From [Lactobacillus] rogosae (GTDB lineage: Bacteria > Bacillota > Clostridia > Lachnospirales > Lachnospiraceae), in NCBI GenBank assembly GCA_900112995.1, contig FONU01000010.1, positions 62,001 to 126,000 on the forward strand: a stretch of DNA of 64,000 nt. Direction: 5' to 3'. A program made the translations under genes and the position numbers. Under the pieces are notes generated by a model. It was given only the letters and a program-made list of their open reading frames with translations, was not told where the DNA came from and made no database searches. Shown here piece after piece: positions 54,926 to 63,780 of the stretch; the stretch's first letter is position 1, and every line of letters starts with the position of its first letter.

Positions 54926-55473
54926 TACTTTAATTGCAGTAATTCACACTGATTAATTCCTGCATCCCAAAAATGTTCTGTGCTTAAACCCCTGACCTGG
55001 CATATTATTCCTGAATTCATTGCACCATGTCCGATTATTACAATATTCTTTCCATCCTCAAGCTGTGGTTCCACTACATTTCTAAGAAAGTCACCTGTTC
55101 TTTCAAATAACTTCTCAATGCTTTCCCCACCTTCAACTGCCTTATACTTTTCTGGTTCTTTAAATAATATATTAATCGGACAATCTAAAGCCCTTGCTGA
55201 CTGTTCTGTTCCTTCATATATTCCAAAGCTCATCTCAACAAGCCTGTCATCTGTTATAATCGGAATATTGCGGTTTTTTAAAAATATCTCTGCCGTCTGT
55301 CTTGCTCTTGCCAATGGAGAACAATAGCATACATCAAGCGGCACATTTTTATAAACCGCTGCTGCCTCTTCCGCCATCTTTCTTCCAGCTGCATTGAGTG
55401 GAATATCTGTTCTCCCCTGCAGTTTATTTCTCTCATTCCAATCAGTCCTGCCGTGCCTCATTATGTATAACAT
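54925..55473 (-). CDS. Histidine phosphatase family protein (phosphoglycerate-mutase-like)
   Basis: This 182-residue phosphatase has the family motifs LYIMRHGRTDWNERNKLQG at the start (phospho-histidine 7), CSPLARARQTAEI near residue 50, EMSFGIYEG near 80 and IIGHGAMNSG near 148. It dephosphorylates small phosphate esters; members include alpha-ribazole phosphatase and sugar phosphatases, and the sequence does not decide. The ribosome site is aaggaga. It is the first gene of an operon with the methylase-like gene. Confidence 0.9.
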   Translation of the reverse strand: MLYIMRHGRTDWNERNKLQGRTDIPLNAAGRKMAEEAAAVYKNVPLDVCYCSPLARARQTAEIFLKNRNIPIITDDRLVEMSFGIYEGTEQSARALDCPINILFKEPEKYKAVEGGESIEKLFERTGDFLRNVVEPQLEDGKNIVIIGHGAMNSGIICQVRGLSTEHFWDAGINQCELLQLK

Positions 55474-55526
55474 TGTACTCTCTCCTTATCTTATGAAGTA
55501 GTATTTCGACGAGATGTTATTCTTAT

Positions 55527-55556
55527 ATTATAACACCTCATCTCCAGTATTAACAA
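55527..55556 (-). promoter_or_regulatory. Promoter of the phosphatase operon
   Basis: On the minus strand TTGTTA (55551-55556) and TATAAT (55527-55532) are separated by 18 bases, about 55 bases before the start. Confidence 0.7.
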
Positions 55557-55586
55557 TGTGTTACAGCTCAATCTGAATTATGTATG

Positions 55587-56645
55587 TTACGCTGTTTCGA
55601 CTTTCCTGCCTGTGCAGGCAGCATATATCTTATCTATCAACCTGTCACATAACAATGTATACGCCGCTCCTACTACATTTACACCTATTCTAAGTAAAAC
55701 AGCATATTTAAGTCCGAACAATTCCGCCGCTATTGAAAGTGCGCCAAATGTATTAAACACTGTCTGCCACGAATAACCAGCTGAATATCCGACACCTATT
55801 CCACCTATCATACCGATATAAGGATACATCGACTTTGGAAGCACAATATACATAATTGAAAAAATCAGACATCCAACAATGTTAAATGCACCTCTCTTGC
55901 CTGCCCGTCCTTCTATATCCTTTGAAAATGGCAGGCACACTGACATGCACGCTATACCTATCCACATTGCTCTTGGCATATTAAGCAGATTCATCACAAG
56001 CATTGCACTTGATACTATAAATGTAAGCTTGATATACCATCTGTTTCTTGCCGAATTAATATTGAATTCATAGAATAAATCCTGGAATGTTCTTCGATAT
56101 GGTCTGTTCTTCTGGTTCTTATAAAAGATAATCATACAAATTACCATACCACAAAGAAGTCCGATAACCCTTAACACATAGTCCTGTCCTGTAACGTCAT
56201 ACCCCTGTAATAACAGATAACCAAGCACAAATGTCGAATGATTATACATAATTACATTATGACAGCCCATTATCATAAGAAGCATTATACATACTATATT
56301 AATAAGAAATGCTGCAAATGGTGGCACCATATTACTAAGCCTTGGTCCTGCTATCAATATAGCATATATTCCCATAATTGACAAAAGTCCATGTGATGTC
56401 TTTATTCCAAAGTCCGCCTGTCTTAACACAAGCACTGCAAGAAGTACTGTAACACCTACCACACTGTTAGCACTGCCTAGAAGCTTACTGAATATTGTAA
56501 CAACTGCTACACAGAATACCATAACAAGGTAAACCTTGAAATTATATATTAATATATGTTTTCTTTTCTCTTTAGCATCTTTTGTGTTCTTAATAAGCTG
56601 TTTAGAGCCTGCAGAACTTAACTGTAATTCCTGATAAAATGTCAT
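55587..56645 (-). CDS. FUSC-family membrane protein
   Basis: This 352-residue protein of the fusaric acid resistance/aromatic acid exporter superfamily has about ten hydrophobic helices in two groups separated by a charged loop (KNQKNRPYRRTFQDLFYEF near residue 185). The VTVLLAVLVLRQADFGIKTS and MWIGIACMSVCLPFSKDIEGR blocks are typical of the repeated FUSC half. Such proteins export aromatic or weak acids; the substrate here is unknown. It is monocistronic. An in-gene palindrome ctgcctgtgcaggcag lies near its 3' end. Confidence 0.8.
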   Translation of the reverse strand: MTFYQELQLSSAGSKQLIKNTKDAKEKRKHILIYNFKVYLVMVFCVAVVTIFSKLLGSANSVVGVTVLLAVLVLRQADFGIKTSHGLLSIMGIYAILIAGPRLSNMVPPFAAFLINIVCIMLLMIMGCHNVIMYNHSTFVLGYLLLQGYDVTGQDYVLRVIGLLCGMVICMIIFYKNQKNRPYRRTFQDLFYEFNINSARNRWYIKLTFIVSSAMLVMNLLNMPRAMWIGIACMSVCLPFSKDIEGRAGKRGAFNIVGCLIFSIMYIVLPKSMYPYIGMIGGIGVGYSAGYSWQTVFNTFGALSIAAELFGLKYAVLLRIGVNVVGAAYTLLCDRLIDKIYAACTGRKVETA

Positions 56646-56796
56646 AAAACCACTCTGATCCTTTCATCCCCATATATTTATTGAGTTACATTTCATATGA
56701 TTTGTACTCAATAATCATCTTCTTTTTATAATTTTAATGATGATGAAATAAGATGATAGGGTGGAGTAATATAACACTATTCGTTGTTATTGTCAA

Positions 56797-58566
56797 TTAT
56801 AAACTTATAACCCTGTCTGCCATCTGTATTGTTGATGTCCTGTGCGCAATCATTATAATTGTCATTCTACCCTTTAAGTTCTGTAATGTTTCGTTTACTG
56901 CACGCTCCGACTCATTATCAAGTGCGGAGGTTGCCTCATCCATAAGCATTATCGGAGCATTTTTAAGGATTGCCCTTGCTATGGCTATACGCTGTCTTTG
57001 ACCACCTGATACAGACATCCCCTTTTCACCAACAACTGTGTCATAACCATCTGTAAATTCTATTATAAACTGGTGAGCATTAGCCATCTTTGCAGCTTTA
57101 ATAATCTCAGCTTCCGTGGCATCAAGCCTTCCCATTCTTATATTATCCATTATACTCATATTAAAAAGTATTGCATCCTGTGGAACAAGTGCAAAAAAGC
57201 TTCTGCCAGCCGCCAGACTTATATCATCAAGATTATTGCCGCACACTTCAATCATTCCACTGTCCGGCTTATAAAATCCCATAAGAAGCTTAGAAAGTGT
57301 TGTCTTTCCAGAACCTGAAGCACCTGTAACTGCCACGAACTCGCCTGACTTTATTCTTTCATTATAATTATCAAGAACTACAATCGGTGCATTATTTTCA
57401 TCTTTTATATATGAAAATGTTAAATCACTTATCTTAACTGAATAATCAGCATTATTTAAAATTGTATTATGACCGCAAAAGTTGTTTATTTCATTAATTA
57501 CAACATCCTCATTTATATCTTTATGATTTAGAATGTCCGATTTATTCAATTTTTTACTTTTATCCTCTGTTTCCTCATCAAGAAAATCAAATATATTCTG
57601 TGCATATGTCAGATACGCAATAAGCTCCGGAATATACTTTCCCATTTGCAGGAATTGTCTTGAAAAACGTCCATACATTGTATATATCGCCGCAATAGCA
57701 CCAAGTGTTGTATAGCCCTTCTGCACGAATAATATTCCAAGTGCCAAAAAAACAAGATTACATATAAGGTCAAAGCCTGTATTAGCACATTCAAGCAAAG
57801 ATGAAAACATATTTCTTTTATCAGACTTTACAGCATACACATCTGCCTCTTCATTATATCTGTCAACTGTTTTTCTTCCTGCCGGAAACATCCTTACCTG
57901 TATAATTCCCTGAATAAGATCTGTTATATGCTTTGTCATTATGCTGTTTGACTCAGACATTTTCTTACTTAAGCTTTTAAGCGGTCCAGTCAGAACCATC
58001 GTAACTCCTATCAGCACTGTATTTACAGCCACAAGACAAAGTGTAAGCTGCCAGCTGAGTGCAAACATAGGCACTAAGAATACAACTACCATTATAAATG
58101 GCATAACAACTCTTCTGAATCTTGAACCAAATATATCACCCATTCTTCCAAGGTCAAATGATACTTTTGATAACATTTCCCCGCTATGGTGATTTTCATA
58201 ATATTCACAAGGCAGCTTCATTTCGTGACTTAACACCTGTTCGTACAGCTTTCCATATATTCGCTTTGCTTCCACGTTATATCTTATGCAGGCAAATCTA
58301 TATCCTAACAACACTATCACACCTGTTATGACTATTATTACGACAGAACTTATAAGCCTGTCCCACTCGCCTTTCTGTGCTATGTCAACAACTATCTTCA
58401 TAAGAAATGCTTCCATAACTGAAAACATTGCAAATGTTATACTCATCCCTAATATTGAACCATAATACATAAAACGTCTTTTTCCCATAGTTCTCATAGT
58501 CCGTAAGAATAACTGCCATATTCCGGAATTCTTCTTATTATTATCCTTCTGCGTACATTTCTGCAT
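56797..58566 (-). CDS. ABC exporter half-transporter, C-terminus shortened
   Basis: This 589-residue protein has six membrane helices (about 25-320) and an ATPase domain. Walker A GASGSGKTT, signature VSGGQRQR, Walker B LMDEATSALD and the switch histidine IAHRTST are intact. The protein stops at ADRVISL, where relatives continue for about 25-30 residues (VLxxGxIxExGTHxELL). A Ser/Asn-rich insertion (about residues 335-375) precedes the ATPase domain. The ATG at 58566 has ggagg at five bases and overlaps the partner gene by 26 bases. It forms a heterodimer with the upstream gene product. Confidence 0.9.
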   Translation of the reverse strand: MQKCTQKDNNKKNSGIWQLFLRTMRTMGKRRFMYYGSILGMSITFAMFSVMEAFLMKIVVDIAQKGEWDRLISSVVIIVITGVIVLLGYRFACIRYNVEAKRIYGKLYEQVLSHEMKLPCEYYENHHSGEMLSKVSFDLGRMGDIFGSRFRRVVMPFIMVVVFLVPMFALSWQLTLCLVAVNTVLIGVTMVLTGPLKSLSKKMSESNSIMTKHITDLIQGIIQVRMFPAGRKTVDRYNEEADVYAVKSDKRNMFSSLLECANTGFDLICNLVFLALGILFVQKGYTTLGAIAAIYTMYGRFSRQFLQMGKYIPELIAYLTYAQNIFDFLDEETEDKSKKLNKSDILNHKDINEDVVINEINNFCGHNTILNNADYSVKISDLTFSYIKDENNAPIVVLDNYNERIKSGEFVAVTGASGSGKTTLSKLLMGFYKPDSGMIEVCGNNLDDISLAAGRSFFALVPQDAILFNMSIMDNIRMGRLDATEAEIIKAAKMANAHQFIIEFTDGYDTVVGEKGMSVSGGQRQRIAIARAILKNAPIMLMDEATSALDNESERAVNETLQNLKGRMTIIMIAHRTSTIQMADRVISL

Positions 58567-60298
58567 ATACCCCTCCCATATCAAGCAACTGTTTATGAGT
58601 TCCAGCCTCAACTATCCTTCCATGCTGAAGTACAATTATCCTGTCGGCATCTTTTATTGTAGACAATCTGTGTGCTATCGTTATGCTAGTTTTCCCTTTG
58701 CATAACCTGTCAAGAGCATCCTGTATAAGCTGCTCTGTTCCCTCATCAATAGCAGATGTAGGCTCATCTAACAACAGAATTGGCATATTTTTTAATATTG
58801 CCCTTGCTATAGCAATACGCTGCCTCTGACCACCTGAAAGCTGGCTTCCACCCTCACTTATCACAGTTTCATATCCGTCAGCAAGTCCTTCTATGAAGTC
58901 GTGAATTCTTGCATCCTTACATGCATTAACAACTTCATCGTGAGTTGCATTAGTATTTCCATACCTGATATTTTCCTCAATAGTTCCTGGAAATAAAAAT
59001 GTATCCTGTGAAACAAGCGCCATATTTTCTCTTGCGCTTTCAATATTCCATTCATTAATATTCATTCCGTACAGCTTATATGTTCCGGCACTGGCATGAT
59101 ATAAGCCGCATAACAGTCTGAAAATAGTAGTCTTTCCACCACCTGAGCTTCCGACTATTGCTATATTTTCGCCATTTTTAATCTTAAAGCTGACATCATT
59201 AAGAACATTTTCGCCCTCTTTATATGCAAACTTTATATTGTCAAATTCTATAACGTAATCTACATCTAAGATGCTCTTATCAGATACGCTATTAGCTATA
59301 TTCGTTGCCTTGTAAGTCTTGTCCCCAAAATGCTCATCTTTAGCCGAAAGTATTCCTTCAAGCCTTCCTATACACACCATACAGCCTGTTGCATCAACTA
59401 TGGCAAACGGAATTCCTATAATCGACTCAACAAACTTTTCCAGAATAACGACAAAACCAACAAGTTCTCCAACTGTAAGCTGTCCATTTCTTACAAGCCA
59501 TATGCTTAAAAATGCACATAATATAGAAGGAATCCATTGTATGAGTCTTCTTATAACTATCGCCGTATTGCTTATGCCTGTTCTTATCTGCTCTGTTTCC
59601 ACAAGCTCCTCTGATGCATTATGCATTCTGTTTTCAAAATACTTCTGTAATCCAAAGGCTTTTATTATCTGATACCCCATTATAGCTTCATGATCAATCC
59701 CAAGCATTGCATCAACCTTTAAACGATATACCTTTGACACATCACGCATTTTCTTCACAAGAATATTTGACAGCCATATTACAAGTGGATAACTCACAAC
59801 AACTGCAACAAAAAGCACTACATTTATCCTTCGCACATAATTGGCATATATAAGTGCTGCCGTAATATTTGTTATAATTGCTGCAAAATGCTCTGTCAAA
59901 AAGTTTTCCGCTTCTGCTATATCAGAATTCACCTTATTAATTATTGTTGCTGTACCTGCATTATCATAATATGAATAATCTATCCGGTATAACTTGCTGC
60001 TTATCTGTTTTCTGTATGAATTAATAACCCTTACCGCATATTTAAGTGAAAGCCTGCTTCCTGCAAAGGAAAGTACAAAGCCTGATAATGTCAGATATAT
60101 AAACTTCTCAATAATACTGCCAATATCAACAGCTTCGCCTGACAGCATATAATCTATGTTGACACTTATTATCTTATTGGCACTCACAATTATCTCATTC
60201 ACAACAGCATTAAGAAGCAGTGCCATAATTATCAGATACGAATACCTGAGCATATTTTTTATAAAATTATTCGCTTTAAGATTAAACTTCTGATTCAT
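58541..60298 (-). CDS. ABC exporter half-transporter (full length)
   Basis: This 585-residue half-transporter has six membrane helices and a complete ATPase domain: Walker A GSSGGGKTT near residue 385, signature LSGGQRQR, Walker B LLDEPTSAIDEG, switch IAHRLST and a normal C-terminal end (LQHGRIVEAGTHKQLL). The residue after Walker B is P, not the catalytic E, while its partner has the E, so the pair would have one canonical and one degenerate site, as in many heterodimeric multidrug exporters. It is divergent from an AraC regulator 155 bases away, which may control it. Confidence 0.92.
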   Translation of the reverse strand: MNQKFNLKANNFIKNMLRYSYLIIMALLLNAVVNEIIVSANKIISVNIDYMLSGEAVDIGSIIEKFIYLTLSGFVLSFAGSRLSLKYAVRVINSYRKQISSKLYRIDYSYYDNAGTATIINKVNSDIAEAENFLTEHFAAIITNITAALIYANYVRRINVVLFVAVVVSYPLVIWLSNILVKKMRDVSKVYRLKVDAMLGIDHEAIMGYQIIKAFGLQKYFENRMHNASEELVETEQIRTGISNTAIVIRRLIQWIPSILCAFLSIWLVRNGQLTVGELVGFVVILEKFVESIIGIPFAIVDATGCMVCIGRLEGILSAKDEHFGDKTYKATNIANSVSDKSILDVDYVIEFDNIKFAYKEGENVLNDVSFKIKNGENIAIVGSSGGGKTTIFRLLCGLYHASAGTYKLYGMNINEWNIESARENMALVSQDTFLFPGTIEENIRYGNTNATHDEVVNACKDARIHDFIEGLADGYETVISEGGSQLSGGQRQRIAIARAILKNMPILLLDEPTSAIDEGTEQLIQDALDRLCKGKTSITIAHRLSTIKDADRIIVLQHGRIVEAGTHKQLLDMGGVYAEMYAEG

Positions 60299-60453
60299 AT
60301 GTTATCCACCTCTTATTATGATTTAACTATAACTTATTCTTGCACAAAATTTTATTTTTTTCATTAAATATTATTGCTTTTATGACATATAATTTATAAA
60401 ATTATGCTATGTCAATTATAACTTGGTTAAACCACTCAAGAATGGAGATTACT

Positions 60454-61305
60454 ATGCCTCTTCCACTTAAACCCGGAGAAAATATTTATATAGACCACAA
60501 AATAAAAGAAGCAAGCTACACAATGCCAGCAATGCAGGCAGCACATGACCACTACACCATCGGTTATATGGTATCAGGTGATCGAAGATGGATTGCAACT
60601 GATAACATACGTGTATGCCACGCCGGCGATTTTGGGATTGCTAAACCTGAGGTTTATCACAGGAACTGTCCTATATCGGATGTTCCTTATGACAGATATG
60701 TAATAAAAGTTCGTACAGAAGTATTTGAACCTATTATTGAAATAATCGGACATACTCAATTAGATATTCTTTGTCGCAATTATCTACATTTTACCAAAGC
60801 TTCACAGAATGAAATACAAAAAATGTGTGCTGAAATGTTATACGAATACGAACGAAATTCTGACCACTCACAACTGCTTCTTCAGGGAATGTTTTATAAA
60901 CTATTCTTCTATGTATATGAGCATCACATTTCTAGTGACTCAGATAACAATACTTTATATCTGAAAAGATTCGATGACAGAATTCAGAAGGCTATGATAT
61001 ATGCTGAAAATAATCTTGAATATGGTGCCAGCCTGCAGAATGTGGCAGACTTTGCCTGTCTTTCTCCATCACATTTTTCAAGACTTTTCAAAGCTGTAAC
61101 TGGTTCATCATATACTGAATATATAACAACGGTCCGATTACAACACGCAAAGATTCTTTTAGAAATCGGGGAAATATCTATAAGTGAGGTTGCAAACAAA
61201 GTCGGCATATCTAATGCAAGCTACCTTAGTGCACTGCTTAAGAAGCATTATGGTATCACACCGACACAGATAAAAAGAAATTCTAATTCTGGGAATTTAA
61301 CGTAA
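60454..61305 (+). CDS. AraC-family transcriptional regulator
   Basis: This 283-residue protein has an N-terminal cupin-like ligand domain (HDHYTIGYMVSGDRRW...GDFGIAKPEVYHRNCP) and a C-terminal double helix-turn-helix: SLQNVADFACLSPSHFSRLFKAVTGSSYTEYI and ISEVANKVGISNASYLSALLKKHYGITPTQIKR. The ATG at 60454 has ggag at six bases; upstream in-frame ATGs do not. It is divergent from the ABC exporter operon, so it may activate that pump in response to a small ligand. Confidence 0.92.
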   Translation: MPLPLKPGENIYIDHKIKEASYTMPAMQAAHDHYTIGYMVSGDRRWIATDNIRVCHAGDFGIAKPEVYHRNCPISDVPYDRYVIKVRTEVFEPIIEIIGHTQLDILCRNYLHFTKASQNEIQKMCAEMLYEYERNSDHSQLLLQGMFYKLFFYVYEHHISSDSDNNTLYLKRFDDRIQKAMIYAENNLEYGASLQNVADFACLSPSHFSRLFKAVTGSSYTEYITTVRLQHAKILLEIGEISISEVANKVGISNASYLSALLKKHYGITPTQIKRNSNSGNLT

Positions 61306-61344
61306 TAATTTGACATAAAAATAGAAATAGAGTAATATAATATT

Positions 61345-61437
61345 ATAAAAGATGCTACCGATAGACGGCTTAGTCTTTTCAATAATGATTAAAAAATAAC
61401 CGCTTAGTTGACCAGACTGGGGCGGTTATTTTTTTGA
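61345..61437 (+). ncRNA. Antitoxin RNA candidate of a type I toxin-antitoxin locus
   Basis: A strong plus-strand promoter, TTGACA (61310-61315), 17 bases, TAATAT (61333-61338), is followed by about 90 bases without a reading frame and a terminator hairpin (61395-61430, then seven T). The RNA runs toward the toxin gene and overlaps its last codons and 3' end in antisense. It carries ctaccg, complementary to cggtag in the toxin leader, and shares the sequence cgg(c/t)ttagtctt with that leader. Confidence 0.7.
61391..61437. terminator. Shared bidirectional terminator of toxin and antitoxin RNAs
   Basis: The stem aataaccgc (61395-61403) with gcggttatt (61422-61430) has ttttttt on the plus side and attttttaat on the minus side. 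The toxin stop codon lies inside the stem. Confidence 0.8.
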
Positions 61438-61515
61438 TTTATACACAGAAATGCATATAGAAACTATCGCACAAATAACTAAAGTATAGTTAAATAAATC
61501 TGAATATGTAACCAT
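61426..61515 (-). CDS. Small hydrophobic toxin candidate, 29 residues
   Basis: The peptide begins MVTYSDLFNYTLVICAIVSI and ends YKSKK: one membrane helix with a lysine tail, the usual form of type I toxins such as Fst, TxpA and BsrE. Its ribosome site agggaggtg is the strongest in this window. A minus-strand promoter drives a leader of about 60 bases. An opposite RNA overlaps its 3' end and shares the terminator. By similarity of layout it would act on the membrane when its RNA is not neutralised. It lies between the AraC and cstA genes with no mobile element. Confidence 0.7.
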   Translation of the reverse strand: MVTYSDLFNYTLVICAIVSICISVYKSKK

Positions 61516-61583
61516 GTCTATCACCTCCCTTCTGAAGAGGTTCAAGACTAAACCGCCTACCGTTATGGCAGCACCCGAATTCT

Positions 61584-61612
61584 ATATTAACACCAAATAT
61601 CAAATTTTACAA
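61584..61612 (-). promoter_or_regulatory. Promoter of the toxin RNA
   Basis: On the minus strand TTGTAA (61607-61612) and TAATAT (61584-61589) are 17 bases apart, about 70 bases before the toxin start. Confidence 0.6.
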
Positions 61613-61687
61613 ATTATAAAATGACTGTAAGAACTATGAACTATGCTCATATTAGACCTTTTAACCTTGGTATCATTAAATAAATTT

Positions 61688-61787
61688 AAAATAGCTGATA
61701 TCTTATAAATGTAACTATCCACATCGTCCAATCTGTAACCTGACTTTGTAAACTGTCACATCTTATATAAGATACCAGCTATTTTTA
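61688..61787 (-). terminator. Large-loop terminator after cstA
   Basis: The outer stem of about 19 bp (61688-61706 with 61766-61785, one or two G-U pairs or gaps) encloses about 60 bases and ends in attttaaattt on the minus strand. The spacers on either side (61620-61687, 61788-61939) are AT-rich without other features. Confidence 0.65.
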
Positions 61788-61939
61788 ATTAAATTTCAAC
61801 TATAATATTCATTTATAACACTTCTATAATTATAGTAATTTTCTTTAAATTAAATTATTTCTTCTATATTATAATGTATTAATCAGAAGTTAAAATCTAT
61901 CACTTTCCAATACATCTACATTATAACACATCAACCTGC

Positions 61940-63676
61940 TTAAGCAGCCTTCTCTGAGTTCTTCTCACTCTTTGCATAGCTCTTAGCTGAGTTAACTACA
62001 ATGATAAGACCAAGTACGATAAGAAGAATTGCTATTATAAGCTGAAGTCCATTTGCTATGAACACCTTACCCCATGTAGTAGTACCTGCTGGGATTGTAA
62101 CTGATGCTGCGTTCTGGATAGCCTTAACCATAGCGATAAGTCTCTGTACAAGTGCTGTAAATGTTACACAAAGCATAATGATAAGAGGTGGGAAGAGCAT
62201 CTTGTTGCTGCGTCCTGTAACCTTTAAGAATACGCAGAGTGTTATAAGAACAAGTGCACTTAATAACTGGTTAGCTGAACCAAATAATGGCCAGATGTTA
62301 GCATATCCAATCTTTGTAAGTACGAAACCACAAAGAAGTGTTACGATTGTTGAGAAATATGTATTGCAAAGTAACTTTCTCCAGCCTTCTGCATGTTCCA
62401 TATCATCTACGCTGAAAAGCTCCTGGAAGCTCATACGTCCGATACGTGCAACTGCATCAAGTGATGTAAGGGCAAGTGCTGATACACACATTGTCATAAA
62501 TACTGTTGCGAAATGTACTGGAACACCAAACATTTCAAAGAAACCAGCTACACCACGGCTGAATATCTGGAATGGAGTACCTGTTGCTGCTGTACCATCA
62601 GCGGCTGCGGCTGCACCTGCTACACAAAGAGCAAGAACTGCAAGTAAGCTTTCAAGTACCATAGCACCATAACCAACCTTAAGCATATCCTTCTCATTCT
62701 CTACTGTCTTAGAAGATGTACCAGATGAAACAAGGCTGTGGAAACCTGAAACAGCACCACAGGCAACTGTTACAAAAAGGATAGGGAACATTGTTCCAAG
62801 CTTTGCATTGTTAAATCCTGTGTATACAGGAAGGTTCATAGATGGATGGGCAACTACAAGACCAAGTGCTGCTCCAACTATCATAGCGATAAACATAAAT
62901 GTTGTCATATAATCTCTTGGCTGCTTCATAAGCCACATTGGCATAACTGCTGCAAAGAAGATATATACGAATGTGATATAGCTCCATGCATTCTTACCTA
63001 AGATAATTGGACAGAAGTTACCAATTACAAATGAAGCAACAATAAATGCAATACCAACTACTGCTTCTTTCCAGCCTGAAAGATTAAACTTCTTCTGGAT
63101 AAGACCAAATACTACTGCGAATACCATAAACATAATTGATACTGTACCAGCAGAACCATTAGTTGAAGCTGCTGGTGCTAACTGTGATGCTCCATCAACT
63201 ACTGTATATGCATTAAATGTACCTGCAACCATATCAGCAAATGCTGCAATAACGATAAGTGTAAATAACCAGCAGAAAAGTAAGAAAATCTTACGTCCAA
63301 ACTTACCGATATATTTCTCAATGATCATACCCATTGACTTACCTTCGTTCTTAACTGAGGCATATAAAGCACCGAAGTCTGTTACAGCACCAAAGAATAC
63401 ACCACCGATAAGAATCCAGAGTAATACTGGTAACCATCCAAATGCTGCTGCCTGAATAGCACCTGTTACAGGACCTGCACCAGCGATTGATGAGAACTGA
63501 TGACTAAATACAGTCCATCCTTTGGTTGGAACATAATCTTTTCCATCATTGTACTTTACGGCAGGTGTTTCTGCCTTAGGGTCTATACCCCACTTGTTTG
63601 CTAACCAACGGCCATATACCATATAGGCACCAAATAATATAACAGCCGCGATTAAAACGATTACTAAAGTGTTCAT
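61940..63676 (-). CDS. cstA: Carbon starvation CstA-family transporter
   Basis: This 578-residue membrane protein has about sixteen helices. The CstA hallmarks are present: YGRWLANKWGIDP near residue 21, HQFSSIAGAGPVTGAIQAAAFGWLP near 59-83, and GAVTDFGALYASVKNEGKSMG near 95. CstA proteins take up peptides or pyruvate. The length matches the shorter Firmicutes form rather than E. coli CstA (about 700). The ribosome site is taggaga. A T-box leader lies upstream, so its expression should rise when a particular tRNA is uncharged, which favours an amino-acid or peptide substrate. Confidence 0.92.
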   Translation of the reverse strand: MNTLVIVLIAAVILFGAYMVYGRWLANKWGIDPKAETPAVKYNDGKDYVPTKGWTVFSHQFSSIAGAGPVTGAIQAAAFGWLPVLLWILIGGVFFGAVTDFGALYASVKNEGKSMGMIIEKYIGKFGRKIFLLFCWLFTLIVIAAFADMVAGTFNAYTVVDGASQLAPAASTNGSAGTVSIMFMVFAVVFGLIQKKFNLSGWKEAVVGIAFIVASFVIGNFCPIILGKNAWSYITFVYIFFAAVMPMWLMKQPRDYMTTFMFIAMIVGAALGLVVAHPSMNLPVYTGFNNAKLGTMFPILFVTVACGAVSGFHSLVSSGTSSKTVENEKDMLKVGYGAMVLESLLAVLALCVAGAAAAADGTAATGTPFQIFSRGVAGFFEMFGVPVHFATVFMTMCVSALALTSLDAVARIGRMSFQELFSVDDMEHAEGWRKLLCNTYFSTIVTLLCGFVLTKIGYANIWPLFGSANQLLSALVLITLCVFLKVTGRSNKMLFPPLIIMLCVTFTALVQRLIAMVKAIQNAASVTIPAGTTTWGKVFIANGLQLIIAILLIVLGLIIVVNSAKSYAKSEKNSEKAA

Positions 63677-63780
63677 AATGTCACTCTCCTATATATAATA
63701 TTAGCTGAGCAAATAAATATTCCCAGCCTATTTCACTAGCCAAATACAATGAACGCAGAAAAACGGAAATTAAAAATAAC

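Noticed and set aside
61538-61557. tRNA-like arm (ggttcaagactaaacc)
   Set aside because: No acceptor, D or anticodon stems surround it; it is the leader of the small toxin RNA.
62058-62672. 204-codon plus-strand open frame opposite cstA
   Set aside because: It lies entirely within a well-conserved transporter gene on the other strand and has no independent signal.
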